From the NCBI GenBank assembly GCA_016342455.1, contig JAEIOE010000006.1, positions 1-64,000 of the forward strand: a stretch of DNA of 64,000 nucleotides, in the 5' to 3' direction. The notes beneath the pieces were generated by a model that saw only the letters and a list, made by a program, of their open reading frames with translations, was not told the DNA's origin and ran no database searches. The position numbers and the translations under genes are program-made. Of the stretch, positions 43,001 through 50,237 are shown piece after piece; position 1 is the first letter of the stretch, and every line of letters begins with the position of its first letter. Origin of the DNA: Mycoplasmatota bacterium. Lineage in GTDB: Bacteria > Bacillota_I > Bacilli_A > Izemoplasmatales > Hujiaoplasmataceae.

Positions 43001-43768
43001 ATCTTCAATATAAGGCATTTTGTCTTCTTTATCTACTTTTCCTTTTTTAGACATAGTAAGTATTAAATCACGATTAAAGACAATATCTTTTTCTTTATCT
43101 TTTTTGATGCTGAAATCTCTTTTATTTCTTTTAAATTTTACAGGAATAAATACAAGCGGTGCTTTTATAGAAAAATTATCTTTCTTTAACACACCTTCCA
43201 CATAAGGATAACCAATATATAAATCATAAGAACCAGTTTCTTTTTCAGCTTTATTAACATTTCTATATAAAGTAATAATATCTCTTTCTAAAGAATCAGC
43301 GTCTTTCAAATGTTCAAGATTAAAATCTAATACTTTCAATCGTTTATTTGTTAAGAACTCCACAATTTCTTCATTTAAGTCTAAAAGTGCTAAATCAAAA
43401 TTCTTTTGTTTTACAATTTTACCCATATAGATATTATGATTTCTTTTAGAAATATTTGTTAACCTATCTTTATAATGGTCTAATACTTTGTAGGCATTAA
43501 CCGATACATCTACTTCTTTAACTGAGTTATTTTGAAACTTGTATATTGTTCTTAAAAAACGGGTAGCGTATTTATTAATAAATTCTTCGTCTACGCCAGA
43601 AATAGCTAAGAAGTCAAGTTGCTTCAAGGGTTTTGTATTAGCAATATCTTTCAATACTTTATCAGAACAAATAACAGGAATAATTCCTGTGTTTTGATAT
43701 TCCTCTTCAATTAGGTTATCTCTTAGTAAATCCAGTTCTTCTAATAAAATATCTTTCTCTATTGGCAT
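40055..43768 (-). CDS. HRDC-DUF4011-SF1 helicase with nuclease-like C-terminus
   Basis: Large cytosolic SF1-type helicase, 1237 aa. Residues about 10-75 look like an HRDC domain (LKQLDFLAISGVDEEFINKY), and a DUF4011-like domain starts near 97 (YKDRLTNISKRNHNIYMG). Helicase motifs: Walker A GPPGTGKSQT (397-406), motif II VVIDEASQM (about 821-829), motif III GDTKQLRPS, motif V VQGDERDIIIFS and motif VI NVAISRAKKKI. The last 110 residues match the Vsr-like nuclease tail of DUF4011 helicases, including GIICDMSD and RRDLLHQDKYLQ. But the usual acidic positions are changed (INLAI in place of a DLA-type motif, and GIICD in place of GIECD), so cleavage activity may be lost. Probably anti-phage defence or genome maintenance, in a single gene. 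Confidence 0.85.
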   Translation of the reverse strand: MPIEKDILLEELDLLRDNLIEEEYQNTGIIPVICSDKVLKDIANTKPLKQLDFLAISGVDEEFINKYATRFLRTIYKFQNNSVKEVDVSVNAYKVLDHYKDRLTNISKRNHNIYMGKIVKQKNFDLALLDLNEEIVEFLTNKRLKVLDFNLEHLKDADSLERDIITLYRNVNKAEKETGSYDLYIGYPYVEGVLKKDNFSIKAPLVFIPVKFKRNKRDFSIKKDKEKDIVFNRDLILTMSKKGKVDKEDKMPYIEDVTKSTIEKVVLPFYKKIGLVIKNETIEHEYVTYKSELRFKFIKQRKDVFKIKEYITLGRYKLYSSMIQKDINSILKSNKYNDLLEGLVDETNLFDKEKTAEFLIKDKKIKESDLSYINEINYSQEKVIQMINTERKLVIWGPPGTGKSQTITNLIATSVLKGENVLVISEKKVALDVINTRLGNASKYSMFIDDAENKQDFYYKLNNFVDPIPPHRTINNDIFEIEKEIEKLIETLNKSMDLLYNQKIQGAPIHELYSRYLRDKDVHKEINPLAVLRMFLDEYRSITFKELSKIEETFEKKANLEDYLGYRKIIKEYPVFSKLNTKISRSNKLDLERFTNNYIFFKKKYDKAWFFKKRQVKRDFISKYKDKIDFLTQKKPINKLYFDLLFKDATLHEYISANVTTLNKIETKYSLLTENEIKYLDMLIYNPLLKDIEDIAKYNQYLFSAYYTGYLEDFKTKNQEYLYILDKYEEKLKDLYNLIDKKKQVNIESFEMELYKNALNLSNTKRIMDIKRILESNRKISIKAFIDVFQLELMNSVRVWMMTPEVVSAIMPLVYGMFDLVVIDEASQMYVEKGIPAIYRAKKVCIAGDTKQLRPSSLGVGRVEDEDIYYESELLRDISVDAKSLLDLARYKYKETILNFHYRSDFEELIAFSNYAFYNGKLIVSPNQVKPSKPPIEYIYVKDGVFENRRNLQEGIEVVKLLRKILKERKNNESIGVITFNSTQRDLIENLIDEELYKRSKYQKIFEEELFRKDEDEDKSLFIKNIENVQGDERDIIIFSMGYATGPDGIFRRQFGWLNNDGGQNRLNVAISRAKKKIYFVSSMYPEEFKVEDLNSTGPKLLKEYMSYCKYISTNQIDLAKELLNRLYVKEERTVRDESELAIDIKKRLERNNFNVKTSIGVGDYNINLAIYDNEISEYKLGIICDMSDNENIDSRRDLLHQDKYLQSRNWKLYRVFASNWYSDSNKEMKNIRDLLK

Positions 43769-43803
43769 TTTCTTTTATCCTTCCAAAAACACTTACATCT
43801 ATA

Positions 43804-43821
43804 TTATCACTTAAGTGATAA
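43804..43821. promoter_or_regulatory. 18-bp perfect palindrome at the helicase promoter
   Basis: TTATCACTTAAGTGATAA is self-complementary over 18 bp and lies 36 bp before the helicase start, at its likely -10/-35 zone. No gene for a binding protein is adjacent. The position fits an operator for a repressor that silences the gene. Confidence 0.6.
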
Positions 43822-43858
43822 ATTTCATAGACTGATTACATAGTTTCGTCAGAAAAAA

Positions 43859-43882
43859 AAGGCGCTTTTTTTTAAGCGCCTT
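43859..43882 (-). terminator. Terminator of the hydrogenase operon
   Basis: Perfect 9-bp stem AAGGCGCTT-TTTTTT-AAGCGCCTT, followed by TTTTTTTT on the minus strand. It is directly after the hydA stop codon. Confidence 0.95.
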
Positions 43883-43890
43883 CTGAAAAC

Positions 43891-45609
43891 TTATTTCTTT
43901 CTTGCGTGATAATATGTATGTAGTAAATGGTGAGCTTTATGAGAATTTGGTTTTTCTAAGTAATCTTCATATAAAGCTAATATGTCTGGATTTTTGTGTG
44001 ATTTTCTAATCTCCATATTTTCATCAACTGAATAGATTGCATCTATTCTTTTTTGTCTAACTTCCTTAGTTGTTCCATATGGTTGGCCACCACCACCAAT
44101 ACATCCTCCAGGACAGCACATTACTTCAATGAATGTATAAGGTGACGTACCTGCTTTAACTTGTTCACACATCAATTTAGCGTTTTCTAAGGTGTGCGCT
44201 ACAGCTACTTTAACTTTCTGTCCGCCTAATTCTACTTCAGCTTCTTTTAAACCTTCTAATCCTCTAACAGATTTAAAATCAAGATTTGTAAGTTCTTCTT
44301 TATTAACAATTTCATAAACTGTTCTTAAAGCGGCTTCCATAACTCCTCCGGTAGCCCCAAATATAGCTGCAGCCCCCGTAGTGATTCCAAATGGTTTATC
44401 AAAAGGTACTTCTTCGATACTTTCAAAATTAATCCCCATTTGTTTTATCATTTTACTTAATTCTCTTGTTGTTAAAACAACATCAACATCAGGATTTACA
44501 TTGTCTATACGCATTTCTACTCTTTGAGACTCATATTTTTTAGCTGTACATGGCATAATTGAAACTACAAAAATATCTTTTGGTTTTAATTCCATTTTTT
44601 CAGCATAATATGATTTTGCTAAGGCGCCAAACATTTGTTGAGGAGATTTACATGTTGAAAGATGATCCAGTATTTCAGGATATCTTTGCTCAGCAAAACT
44701 AATCCAACCCGGACAACAAGAAGTCATCATAGGTAATGTTCCGCCAGTAGTAACTCTAGTAATTAATTCGGTTCCTTCTTCCAAAATTGTTAAATCGGCA
44801 GTGAAATCAGTGTCGTAAACTGCATCAAACCCCAAATATTTAAGAGCAGCAACCACTTTACCAGTAACAATAGATCCTGCTTCCATACCCATTTCTTCAC
44901 CTAATGATACTCTAACTGCTGGTGCAACTTGAACCACAACATGCAAATGAGGATTATTAATTGCTTCCCAAACTGGATCTGTATCATCTTTTTCAATAAT
45001 TGCCCCAACAGGACAAACACTTGCACATTGACCACAGTATACGCAGTATTCATCAGATAAAAATTTACCATAAGCTGGTGTTATTTCAATATCTTTACTT
45101 CTACCCATTACATCCAAAACACTCATTGATTGAACGTTTTTACATACATCAATACAACGACCGCACTTAATACAGCGATTGATGTTTCGAATTAAAACAG
45201 GATTCTTATTGTCTAGCGGTTTTACTTCTAAAACCGTAGGGAATCGATTGTCATCAATCCCTAGTTTATTAGCAAGTGATTGCAATTCACAGTTTAAGTT
45301 TTTAGGACAAGCTGTACAACTTGCATCATGGTTCGCTAATATTAGCTCTATAATTGTCTTTCTTGCATTTAAAACCTTAGGAGAGTTCGTATTAATTATC
45401 ATTCCTTCGGTAGCTATGGTAGAACAAGAAGTAAATAATTTCTTTCTTCCATCTATTTCTACTACACAAACTCGACATTCTGATTTGATTTCCAAATCCG
45501 GATAATTACATAAAGTAGGTATATCAATGTTATGTTGTCTAGCCGCAGCTAAAATTGTAGTATTTTCTTCACAAGCTATATCAATATTATTTATTTTAAA
45601 ATTAATCAT
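43891..45609 (-). CDS. hydA: [FeFe] hydrogenase large subunit HydA
   Basis: Catalytic subunit of 572 aa for H2 production. The N-terminus has a [2Fe-2S] ferredoxin domain (LCNYPDLEIKSECRVC, about 34-49), a His-ligated [4Fe-4S] segment (HDASCTACPKNLNC, about 93-106) and two [4Fe-4S] motifs (CIKCGRCIDVC and CVYCGQCASVCP). The H-cluster domain has TSCCPGW (about 295-301), IMPCTAKK (about 351-358) and MCCPGGCIGGGGQPYG, with the small-subunit end (IRKSHKNPDILALYEDYL). It is the last gene after the NuoE- and NuoF-like subunits, forming a HydABC complex that takes electrons from NADH and ferredoxin. Cytosolic. Confidence 0.97.
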   Translation of the reverse strand: MINFKINNIDIACEENTTILAAARQHNIDIPTLCNYPDLEIKSECRVCVVEIDGRKKLFTSCSTIATEGMIINTNSPKVLNARKTIIELILANHDASCTACPKNLNCELQSLANKLGIDDNRFPTVLEVKPLDNKNPVLIRNINRCIKCGRCIDVCKNVQSMSVLDVMGRSKDIEITPAYGKFLSDEYCVYCGQCASVCPVGAIIEKDDTDPVWEAINNPHLHVVVQVAPAVRVSLGEEMGMEAGSIVTGKVVAALKYLGFDAVYDTDFTADLTILEEGTELITRVTTGGTLPMMTSCCPGWISFAEQRYPEILDHLSTCKSPQQMFGALAKSYYAEKMELKPKDIFVVSIMPCTAKKYESQRVEMRIDNVNPDVDVVLTTRELSKMIKQMGINFESIEEVPFDKPFGITTGAAAIFGATGGVMEAALRTVYEIVNKEELTNLDFKSVRGLEGLKEAEVELGGQKVKVAVAHTLENAKLMCEQVKAGTSPYTFIEVMCCPGGCIGGGGQPYGTTKEVRQKRIDAIYSVDENMEIRKSHKNPDILALYEDYLEKPNSHKAHHLLHTYYHARKK

Positions 45610-45612
45610 AAG

Positions 45613-46857
45613 TTAATACCTCACTTTCGAGAAGTAATCATCACGGAAATATCTAAGTGATGAAATAATTGATGTCATAGATGATTGTCCTAAACCACAT
45701 AATGAAGTTTGTTGGATAACATTAGCCAAGTTTTCTAAAGACATCAAATCTTTTTCAGTTGCTCTGTGATTTATAAACTTATTTAATAAATTGACTATTT
45801 GCACATGCCCTTCTCTACAAGGAGCGCACTTACCACATGATTGATTCACAAAGAATTTCATATTTATCAATAAAATATCAAATAAATCAAATCTATCATC
45901 AATCACTATAATTGCCCCTGTGCCTGTTTTAGAATCAAAATTTTCGAATCTATCAAAATCAATAGACATATCTAACATGTACTCAGGAATAATCGGCCCT
46001 GCTGCTCCACCTAATTGTACCATCTTTATTTTTCTGTTATTTTTCACACCTTTTCCAAGTTTAAAAATAACATCTCTAATTGATGTACCAAATGGAACTT
46101 CATATAACCCTTTATTTTTTACGTTTCCTGATAAACTTATCAGTTTTGTTCCTGTTGATGATTTTGTACCTATTTTTGCAAATTCATCTCCGCCCATAAG
46201 AATTATATGTGAAAAATTCGCAAATGTTTCAACATTATTTATTAGTGTAGGTAAATTATGTATACCCTTTTCTGTAGGATATGGAGGTTTTGTCCTTGAT
46301 CGACCCGGTTTTCCTTCAATCGATTCAATCAATGAAAATTCCTCTCCACAAACATAAGACCCTGCACCTGACCTTACTTCTATTTTAAAATCGAAGCTTT
46401 TATTCTGTATGTTCTCTCCTATTAGTCCTTTTTCTTCTGCAGCTTTAATCGACGCTTTCATTATCATAATGGCATTTTGATATTCTCCACGGATGTAAAT
46501 AATTCCTTTACTAGCTCCCGTAGCATAAGCTAATATAATCATTCCTTCAATTATCGCATGTGGATCATTTTCCATGATACTGCGGTCTTTAAAGTTTCCA
46601 GGTTCGCCTTCATCGGCATTACATACAATATATTTATCCCCTGATTGTTTTGATAGTGCTCTTACTTTAGTGTGAGCTGGGAAGCCAGCTCCTCCTCTAC
46701 CTCTAATACGAGATTTTTCTAATTCATCAATAATTTTATTTGGATGCATTTTTAAAGCCTTTTCTAAGCCTTTATATCCATCAGCATTCATATAACTATC
46801 AATCGAAAGTGGATTAATACTTCCGAATCTCTTAGATATGAGTTTCATTTGAATCAT
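45613..46857 (-). CDS. hydB: NuoF-like hydrogenase subunit (HydB), short form
   Basis: Flavin subunit that oxidises NADH, 414 aa. It shows GRGGAGFPAHTKVRAL (FMN/NADH site, about 52-67), NADEGEPGNFKDR (about 80-92), SGAGSYVCGEEFSLIESIEGKPG and the C-terminal [4Fe-4S] motif CGKCAPCREGH with a later Cys in TSLCGLGQ. Many HydB proteins have an extra thioredoxin-like N-terminus and a two-cluster ferredoxin C-terminus (about 600 aa); both are missing here, so this is the short Complex I-like version. It overlaps hydC by 4 bases and precedes hydA by 3. Confidence 0.93.
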   Translation of the reverse strand: MIQMKLISKRFGSINPLSIDSYMNADGYKGLEKALKMHPNKIIDELEKSRIRGRGGAGFPAHTKVRALSKQSGDKYIVCNADEGEPGNFKDRSIMENDPHAIIEGMIILAYATGASKGIIYIRGEYQNAIMIMKASIKAAEEKGLIGENIQNKSFDFKIEVRSGAGSYVCGEEFSLIESIEGKPGRSRTKPPYPTEKGIHNLPTLINNVETFANFSHIILMGGDEFAKIGTKSSTGTKLISLSGNVKNKGLYEVPFGTSIRDVIFKLGKGVKNNRKIKMVQLGGAAGPIIPEYMLDMSIDFDRFENFDSKTGTGAIIVIDDRFDLFDILLINMKFFVNQSCGKCAPCREGHVQIVNLLNKFINHRATEKDLMSLENLANVIQQTSLCGLGQSSMTSIISSLRYFRDDYFSKVRY

Positions 46858-47318
46858 TTTTTCTCACCTCGCAAATCATTAATAATCTTTTCAACTTTTG
46901 CTGGTGTTAAACTTACGTAAACTAAGTTGTTCACTCTCATTGCTGGTGCTTCATTGCATCTTCCTAAACACTCAGTAATTTCTAAAGTAAATAAATTGTC
47001 CTTAGTTGTTTCTCCATCATTAATTTCAAGTATTTCTACTAACTTATCATAGATACTAGTTGAATCATTAACAAAACAAGGAACATCGTGACAAACTTGT
47101 ATCACGTATTTTCCTTTTGGTTTCATTGATAGTAAACTATAAAAAGATATGACTGAACATACCTGACTTTCAGGAACACCTAAATACTTTGATATACTTG
47201 CAACATCCTCCGACGATATATAGTGGTTCTTTTTAGATGTTTGATATTCAAGTAATATTTCTATAAGGTATTCTTGTTCTTTTGGATACTTTGAAAGTAT
47301 CTCATTAAGTAATATCAT
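46854..47318 (-). CDS. hydC: NuoE-like hydrogenase subunit (HydC)
   Basis: Thioredoxin-like [2Fe-2S] subunit, 154 aa. The four ligands are in VCHDVPCFV (about 93-101) and ITECLGRCNEAPAM (about 132-145), as in NuoE/HydC. It passes electrons between the flavin subunit and the hydrogenase subunit. It is the first gene of the operon, with AGGAGG before the ATG and a long leader of about 160 nt. The ATGA overlap with hydB indicates translational coupling. Confidence 0.95.
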   Translation of the reverse strand: MILLNEILSKYPKEQEYLIEILLEYQTSKKNHYISSEDVASISKYLGVPESQVCSVISFYSLLSMKPKGKYVIQVCHDVPCFVNDSTSIYDKLVEILEINDGETTKDNLFTLEITECLGRCNEAPAMRVNNLVYVSLTPAKVEKIINDLRGEKK

Positions 47319-47419
47319 TGTTCCTCCTTGTGTTTTTTGCCTGATAATTTTTGCGTCTATAACTCCGAGATTTAAAAAATAATATTATAGATAGTAATAC
47401 ATGGTGCAAAACACTAATA

Positions 47420-47440
47420 ATTTATATTTAAAATATAAAT
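47420..47440. promoter_or_regulatory. AT-rich dyad in the hydrogenase operon leader
   Basis: Perfect 10-bp arms ATTTATATTT and AAATATAAAT around one base, in the 5' leader of hydC. It could be a hairpin or a protein site; A/T-only arms make chance possible. Confidence 0.35.
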
Positions 47441-47487
47441 GTAATGAAACAAACTTTAAATATAGACCTCCTTTTTTTAGTTATCTC

Positions 47488-47517
47488 ATTATATCAAAAT
47501 AGATTTGTTTGTGTCAA
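47488..47517 (-). promoter_or_regulatory. Promoter of the hydCBA operon
   Basis: Minus-strand -35 TTGACA (47512-47517) and -10 TATAAT (47488-47493), 18-bp spacer; both boxes are consensus. Confidence 0.85.
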
Positions 47518-47551
47518 CGCTATGTAGGATATACGTCTGAAAAAAGCTTAA

Positions 47552-47584
47552 AAAAGAGAGAAAATTACACATTTTCTCTCTTTT
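47552..47584 (-). terminator. Terminator of the DUF1801 gene
   Basis: Perfect 14-bp stem AAAAGAGAGAAAAT-N5-ATTTTCTCTCTTTT, followed by T-rich sequence on the minus strand. It separates the upstream operon from the hydrogenase promoter. Confidence 0.9.
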
Positions 47585-47603
47585 CAACTCGTTTTTTTTA
47601 ATA

Positions 47604-47625
47604 GATATTGACATAGGTCAATATC
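47604..47625. promoter_or_regulatory. GATATTGAC-N4-GTCAATATC dyad
   Basis: Perfect 9-bp arms with ATAG in the centre, 40 bases past the DUF1801 stop and before its terminator. The core TTGAC-N4-GTCAA resembles dyads at 28690 and 37148. It may be a regulator site about 90 bp upstream of the hydC -35, or a 3'-UTR hairpin. Confidence 0.5.
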
Positions 47626-47664
47626 GTCTAAATTTTCTAATAATTAACTATCATTTATAGCCCT

Positions 47665-48063
47665 TTATTTTCCTTTATAACTTATTTGAATCATCTTCTT
47701 TATAACAGTAATATCCAAGCTATCTATATCTTTTATGTAGACACAGCCTTTACCATGTTTTAAACCAGCTTTGTCTGCAAGTGAATAAATATCTTCTGAG
47801 TAAGCAGTTAAATATAAAGTTAAAGCATTTTTTCTCGGTGAGAACCCAAATTGAAACCAATCATATTCTTTCTTTGTTGAATTTGTATATGTAATATTAC
47901 CATAACCTACAATTGACTTTCCCCACATTTTAGGTTTGGATATTGTAAGCGTTGAAATAATACTCATTAAATTTAAGGAATCTCTTTTTCTCTTAGAGTC
48001 CTCTATACTATTTATGAATTGTTCTACACTATCCGAACTTAATTTTGTCTTCAGTTCATACAT
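47665..48063 (-). CDS. DUF1801 domain protein
   Basis: Small cytosolic protein of 132 aa of the DUF1801 (YdhG-like) family. Characteristic parts are MWGKSIVGYGNITYT (about 47-61), the FQFGFSPRKNALTLYL block (about 73-88) and GKGCVYIKDIDSLDITVIKKMI at the end. The biochemical function is not established. It is 5 bases downstream of the NAD-dependent epimerase-like gene and likely shares its transcript, followed by a strong terminator. Confidence 0.85.
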   Translation of the reverse strand: MYELKTKLSSDSVEQFINSIEDSKRKRDSLNLMSIISTLTISKPKMWGKSIVGYGNITYTNSTKKEYDWFQFGFSPRKNALTLYLTAYSEDIYSLADKAGLKHGKGCVYIKDIDSLDITVIKKMIQISYKGK

Positions 48064-48068
48064 ATAAT

Positions 48069-49076
48069 CTATTCCGCCTTCATGCCTATGATATCCTCTA
48101 AACCGTCTAGTACTTCTAGAGATAATTTTACAGATTCTTCTATTGCTGAAATGATATCATCTTCAGGGACATTATACTCATCTATATAAGATTTATCTAT
48201 GTACGCATTTCTTGACATTATTTCAGCTAAACCAACCATATTTAAACCAGGTTCAAGACCTCTTTTTTTATAGTCTTTTGATACTCTTGATAAAGCGATT
48301 TTATATATCCATTTTGGTAGAGAAACTATCCTCCTATCAATACCCATTACTCTGTGAAATACTTCTAACATTTCAGTCCAAGTTAAATTGTAATATCCAA
48401 CAGGAATAATTTTTGATCCATCAGGTTTTTCTAATACGTTAGCTATCAATTTTCCAACCTGATTTGCTGTAATCATTGTAGTTCCTCCAGATGGATAGTA
48501 AGTTTTTCTTTTCATGCTCCTAAGTTGTTCAACTAAGAAAACCCACACTGGTTTACGTCCAGGTTGTACTCCAAATATGTATGGTAACTCCAAAATCGAT
48601 AGCGACATATTCGTGTCGCTATAAGAGAGAGAAATTTCTTCTTGATCGACTCTACTTCTTATATATGGATGGTTATCATAGAGATTTAAATCCTTCCATT
48701 CTCGGTTAAAATAGCTAAAATATGAACCCAAAACAATAGAATGTTTGACTCCAGCACGTTTTGCTAGTGGCAAAAGGCGTTTTAATGGGTCAATATTGTA
48801 TTTCTTATAAATGTCGTATATTGGCGCTTTTCCTTCTAATCTTTCATCAATTCCAGCTTCAAAAACGAAACCTTGACAGTCTTTAAACAAATCAGACAGC
48901 TCAGCGTCATTCATTTTCGTAAAATCTTTTAGTATTAACTTCATTTCCTTAGGTATAAAACTCCCTTTAGGTATTGGTGGCAATGCTAATGAAGTAACAA
49001 AATGACCATTAGAAATCATCTCTTTTGCTGCCAAGGAACCTAAAAGTCCTGTTCCACCTATCATAAATACTTTCAT
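48069..49076 (-). CDS. NAD-dependent epimerase/dehydratase-family protein
   Basis: Extended short-chain dehydrogenase fold, 335 aa. The N-terminal NAD(P)-binding motif is IGGTGLLGSLAAKEM (6-20). Later parts are divergent: the YxxxK catalytic pair is not obvious, with YIRSRVDQEEISL at the corresponding region (about 142-154), so it may be an NmrA-like or atypical reductase rather than an active epimerase. The substrate is unknown. It is between the PanE-like and DUF1801 genes and seems to form a three-gene unit with them. Confidence 0.75.
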   Translation of the reverse strand: MKVFMIGGTGLLGSLAAKEMISNGHFVTSLALPPIPKGSFIPKEMKLILKDFTKMNDAELSDLFKDCQGFVFEAGIDERLEGKAPIYDIYKKYNIDPLKRLLPLAKRAGVKHSIVLGSYFSYFNREWKDLNLYDNHPYIRSRVDQEEISLSYSDTNMSLSILELPYIFGVQPGRKPVWVFLVEQLRSMKRKTYYPSGGTTMITANQVGKLIANVLEKPDGSKIIPVGYYNLTWTEMLEVFHRVMGIDRRIVSLPKWIYKIALSRVSKDYKKRGLEPGLNMVGLAEIMSRNAYIDKSYIDEYNVPEDDIISAIEESVKLSLEVLDGLEDIIGMKAE

Positions 49077-49093
49077 AAATACCTCCGTAAATT

Positions 49094-50113
49094 CTATAAT
49101 AAATCTTTAAACAAATCCAAGTTTTTCCACTCAGAACGATATTTCTTCTTTTCTATCTCGTGTGTAATCTTCACTACCCTATCATTCACTGGAGTTTCAA
49201 TACCTACCTTATTTCCATAGTTACATACCACTCCATTTATAGCTTCTATTTCACAATTTCTTCCTTTTTCAAGGTCACCTAGCATGCTCGATTTTATCAA
49301 TTTATGCTTCTTCATAGCCAATGGAATTATCATAAAACTTAGCCACCTTTTTATTGGGTTGTTATAGTCCATTAATTTGCCAATATTTTTACCTTGAATA
49401 GGCTCAATTTTTATCCCATCTTTTCTACAAACATCTATACATTCTTTCATGATCATTTGAGCAAGTTTCCTCGATTTTTTATTCTTAGAAATCTCACCAA
49501 AGTTTCCGCCAGTCACAACTGATAATCCACTAAAGGCAGCATTAACTAAAAGCTTCGCCCACCTAGCTCCGACAAAGTTTTTTTCTATTACAACTTCGCC
49601 CATAGTATTTAATAGTTCAACTACATAATTAAATTTAGTATCGTCATTGTCTCCAAACTTTCCAATGCTGAAAGTTAAAGATTCTCTAGTTGCTTCTGAA
49701 GTCAATTCTGAAGTTCCACTTTTAATTAGTGTAGCTCCCCAAGACATTGCACAACCAAATGTTCTATCCTTGCCAATCACTTCTGAAACAGAAATTTCAG
49801 GTAATCCATTTTGCATGGTACAGATAACTCCATCAACTTCTAAATAAGGTAGTAAACTTTTGGTAATTGCTTTATTATCTAATTGTTTTGTCATTAATAA
49901 AATAATGTCGTACTTCTCCATCATTTCCTCAGGCAAAAGCGCCGTCACTTGTTGAGTGAACACTGTCTTACCAACTATATTAGCTCCATATTTTTTTAAG
50001 CTGTCGATATGTTTAGTATTTCTGCTTACTAAATCTATTTGATATCCCGCTTTACTTATATATGCTCCTAAGATTGTACCCATAGAGCCTGCACCATAAA
50101 TTGCTACTTTCAC
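49094..50113 (-). CDS. Ketopantoate reductase-family protein (PanE/ApbA-like)
   Basis: NADPH-dependent reductase, 339 aa. The N-terminus has IYGAGSMGTILGAYISKAG (4-22), with the Asn/Lys-type active region in MTKQLDNKAI (about 75-84) and WAKLLVNAAFSGLSVVTG (about 205-222) in the C-terminal helical domain. True PanE makes pantoate for coenzyme A, but many homologues act on other 2-oxo acids; with no panB/panC nearby the assignment is to family only. It appears to be the first gene of the unit reaching to DUF1801. Confidence 0.8.
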   Translation of the reverse strand: MKVAIYGAGSMGTILGAYISKAGYQIDLVSRNTKHIDSLKKYGANIVGKTVFTQQVTALLPEEMMEKYDIILLMTKQLDNKAITKSLLPYLEVDGVICTMQNGLPEISVSEVIGKDRTFGCAMSWGATLIKSGTSELTSEATRESLTFSIGKFGDNDDTKFNYVVELLNTMGEVVIEKNFVGARWAKLLVNAAFSGLSVVTGGNFGEISKNKKSRKLAQMIMKECIDVCRKDGIKIEPIQGKNIGKLMDYNNPIKRWLSFMIIPLAMKKHKLIKSSMLGDLEKGRNCEIEAINGVVCNYGNKVGIETPVNDRVVKITHEIEKKKYRSEWKNLDLFKDLL

Positions 50114-50205
50114 ATTTTCCTCCTATATTTATATTTAACTTTTTACTATTTAGATTATATCATAATAGAAAACCTATTATCACTCCATTTATGTAATAAA
50201 TAAAA

Positions 50206-50230
50206 AGCCAACTGAATATATCAGTTAGCT
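50206..50230 (-). terminator. Terminator of the second rlmD gene
   Basis: Stem AGCCAACTGA-ATATA-TCAGTTAGCT, 10 bp with one G:U in RNA, followed by TTTTTATT on the minus strand. Confidence 0.85.
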
Positions 50231-50237
50231 TGTTTAA

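Larger units (their letters stand above)
47319..47664. other. 346-base region between the hydrogenase operon and DUF1801 gene
   Basis: No gene is apparent here. From the hydC side it holds a leader of about 160 nt with an AT-rich dyad, an unused AAAGGAGG sequence near 47470-47478 not followed by a good start codon, the hydC promoter, a terminator and a perfect 9-bp dyad. These are listed separately. Confidence 0.7.
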
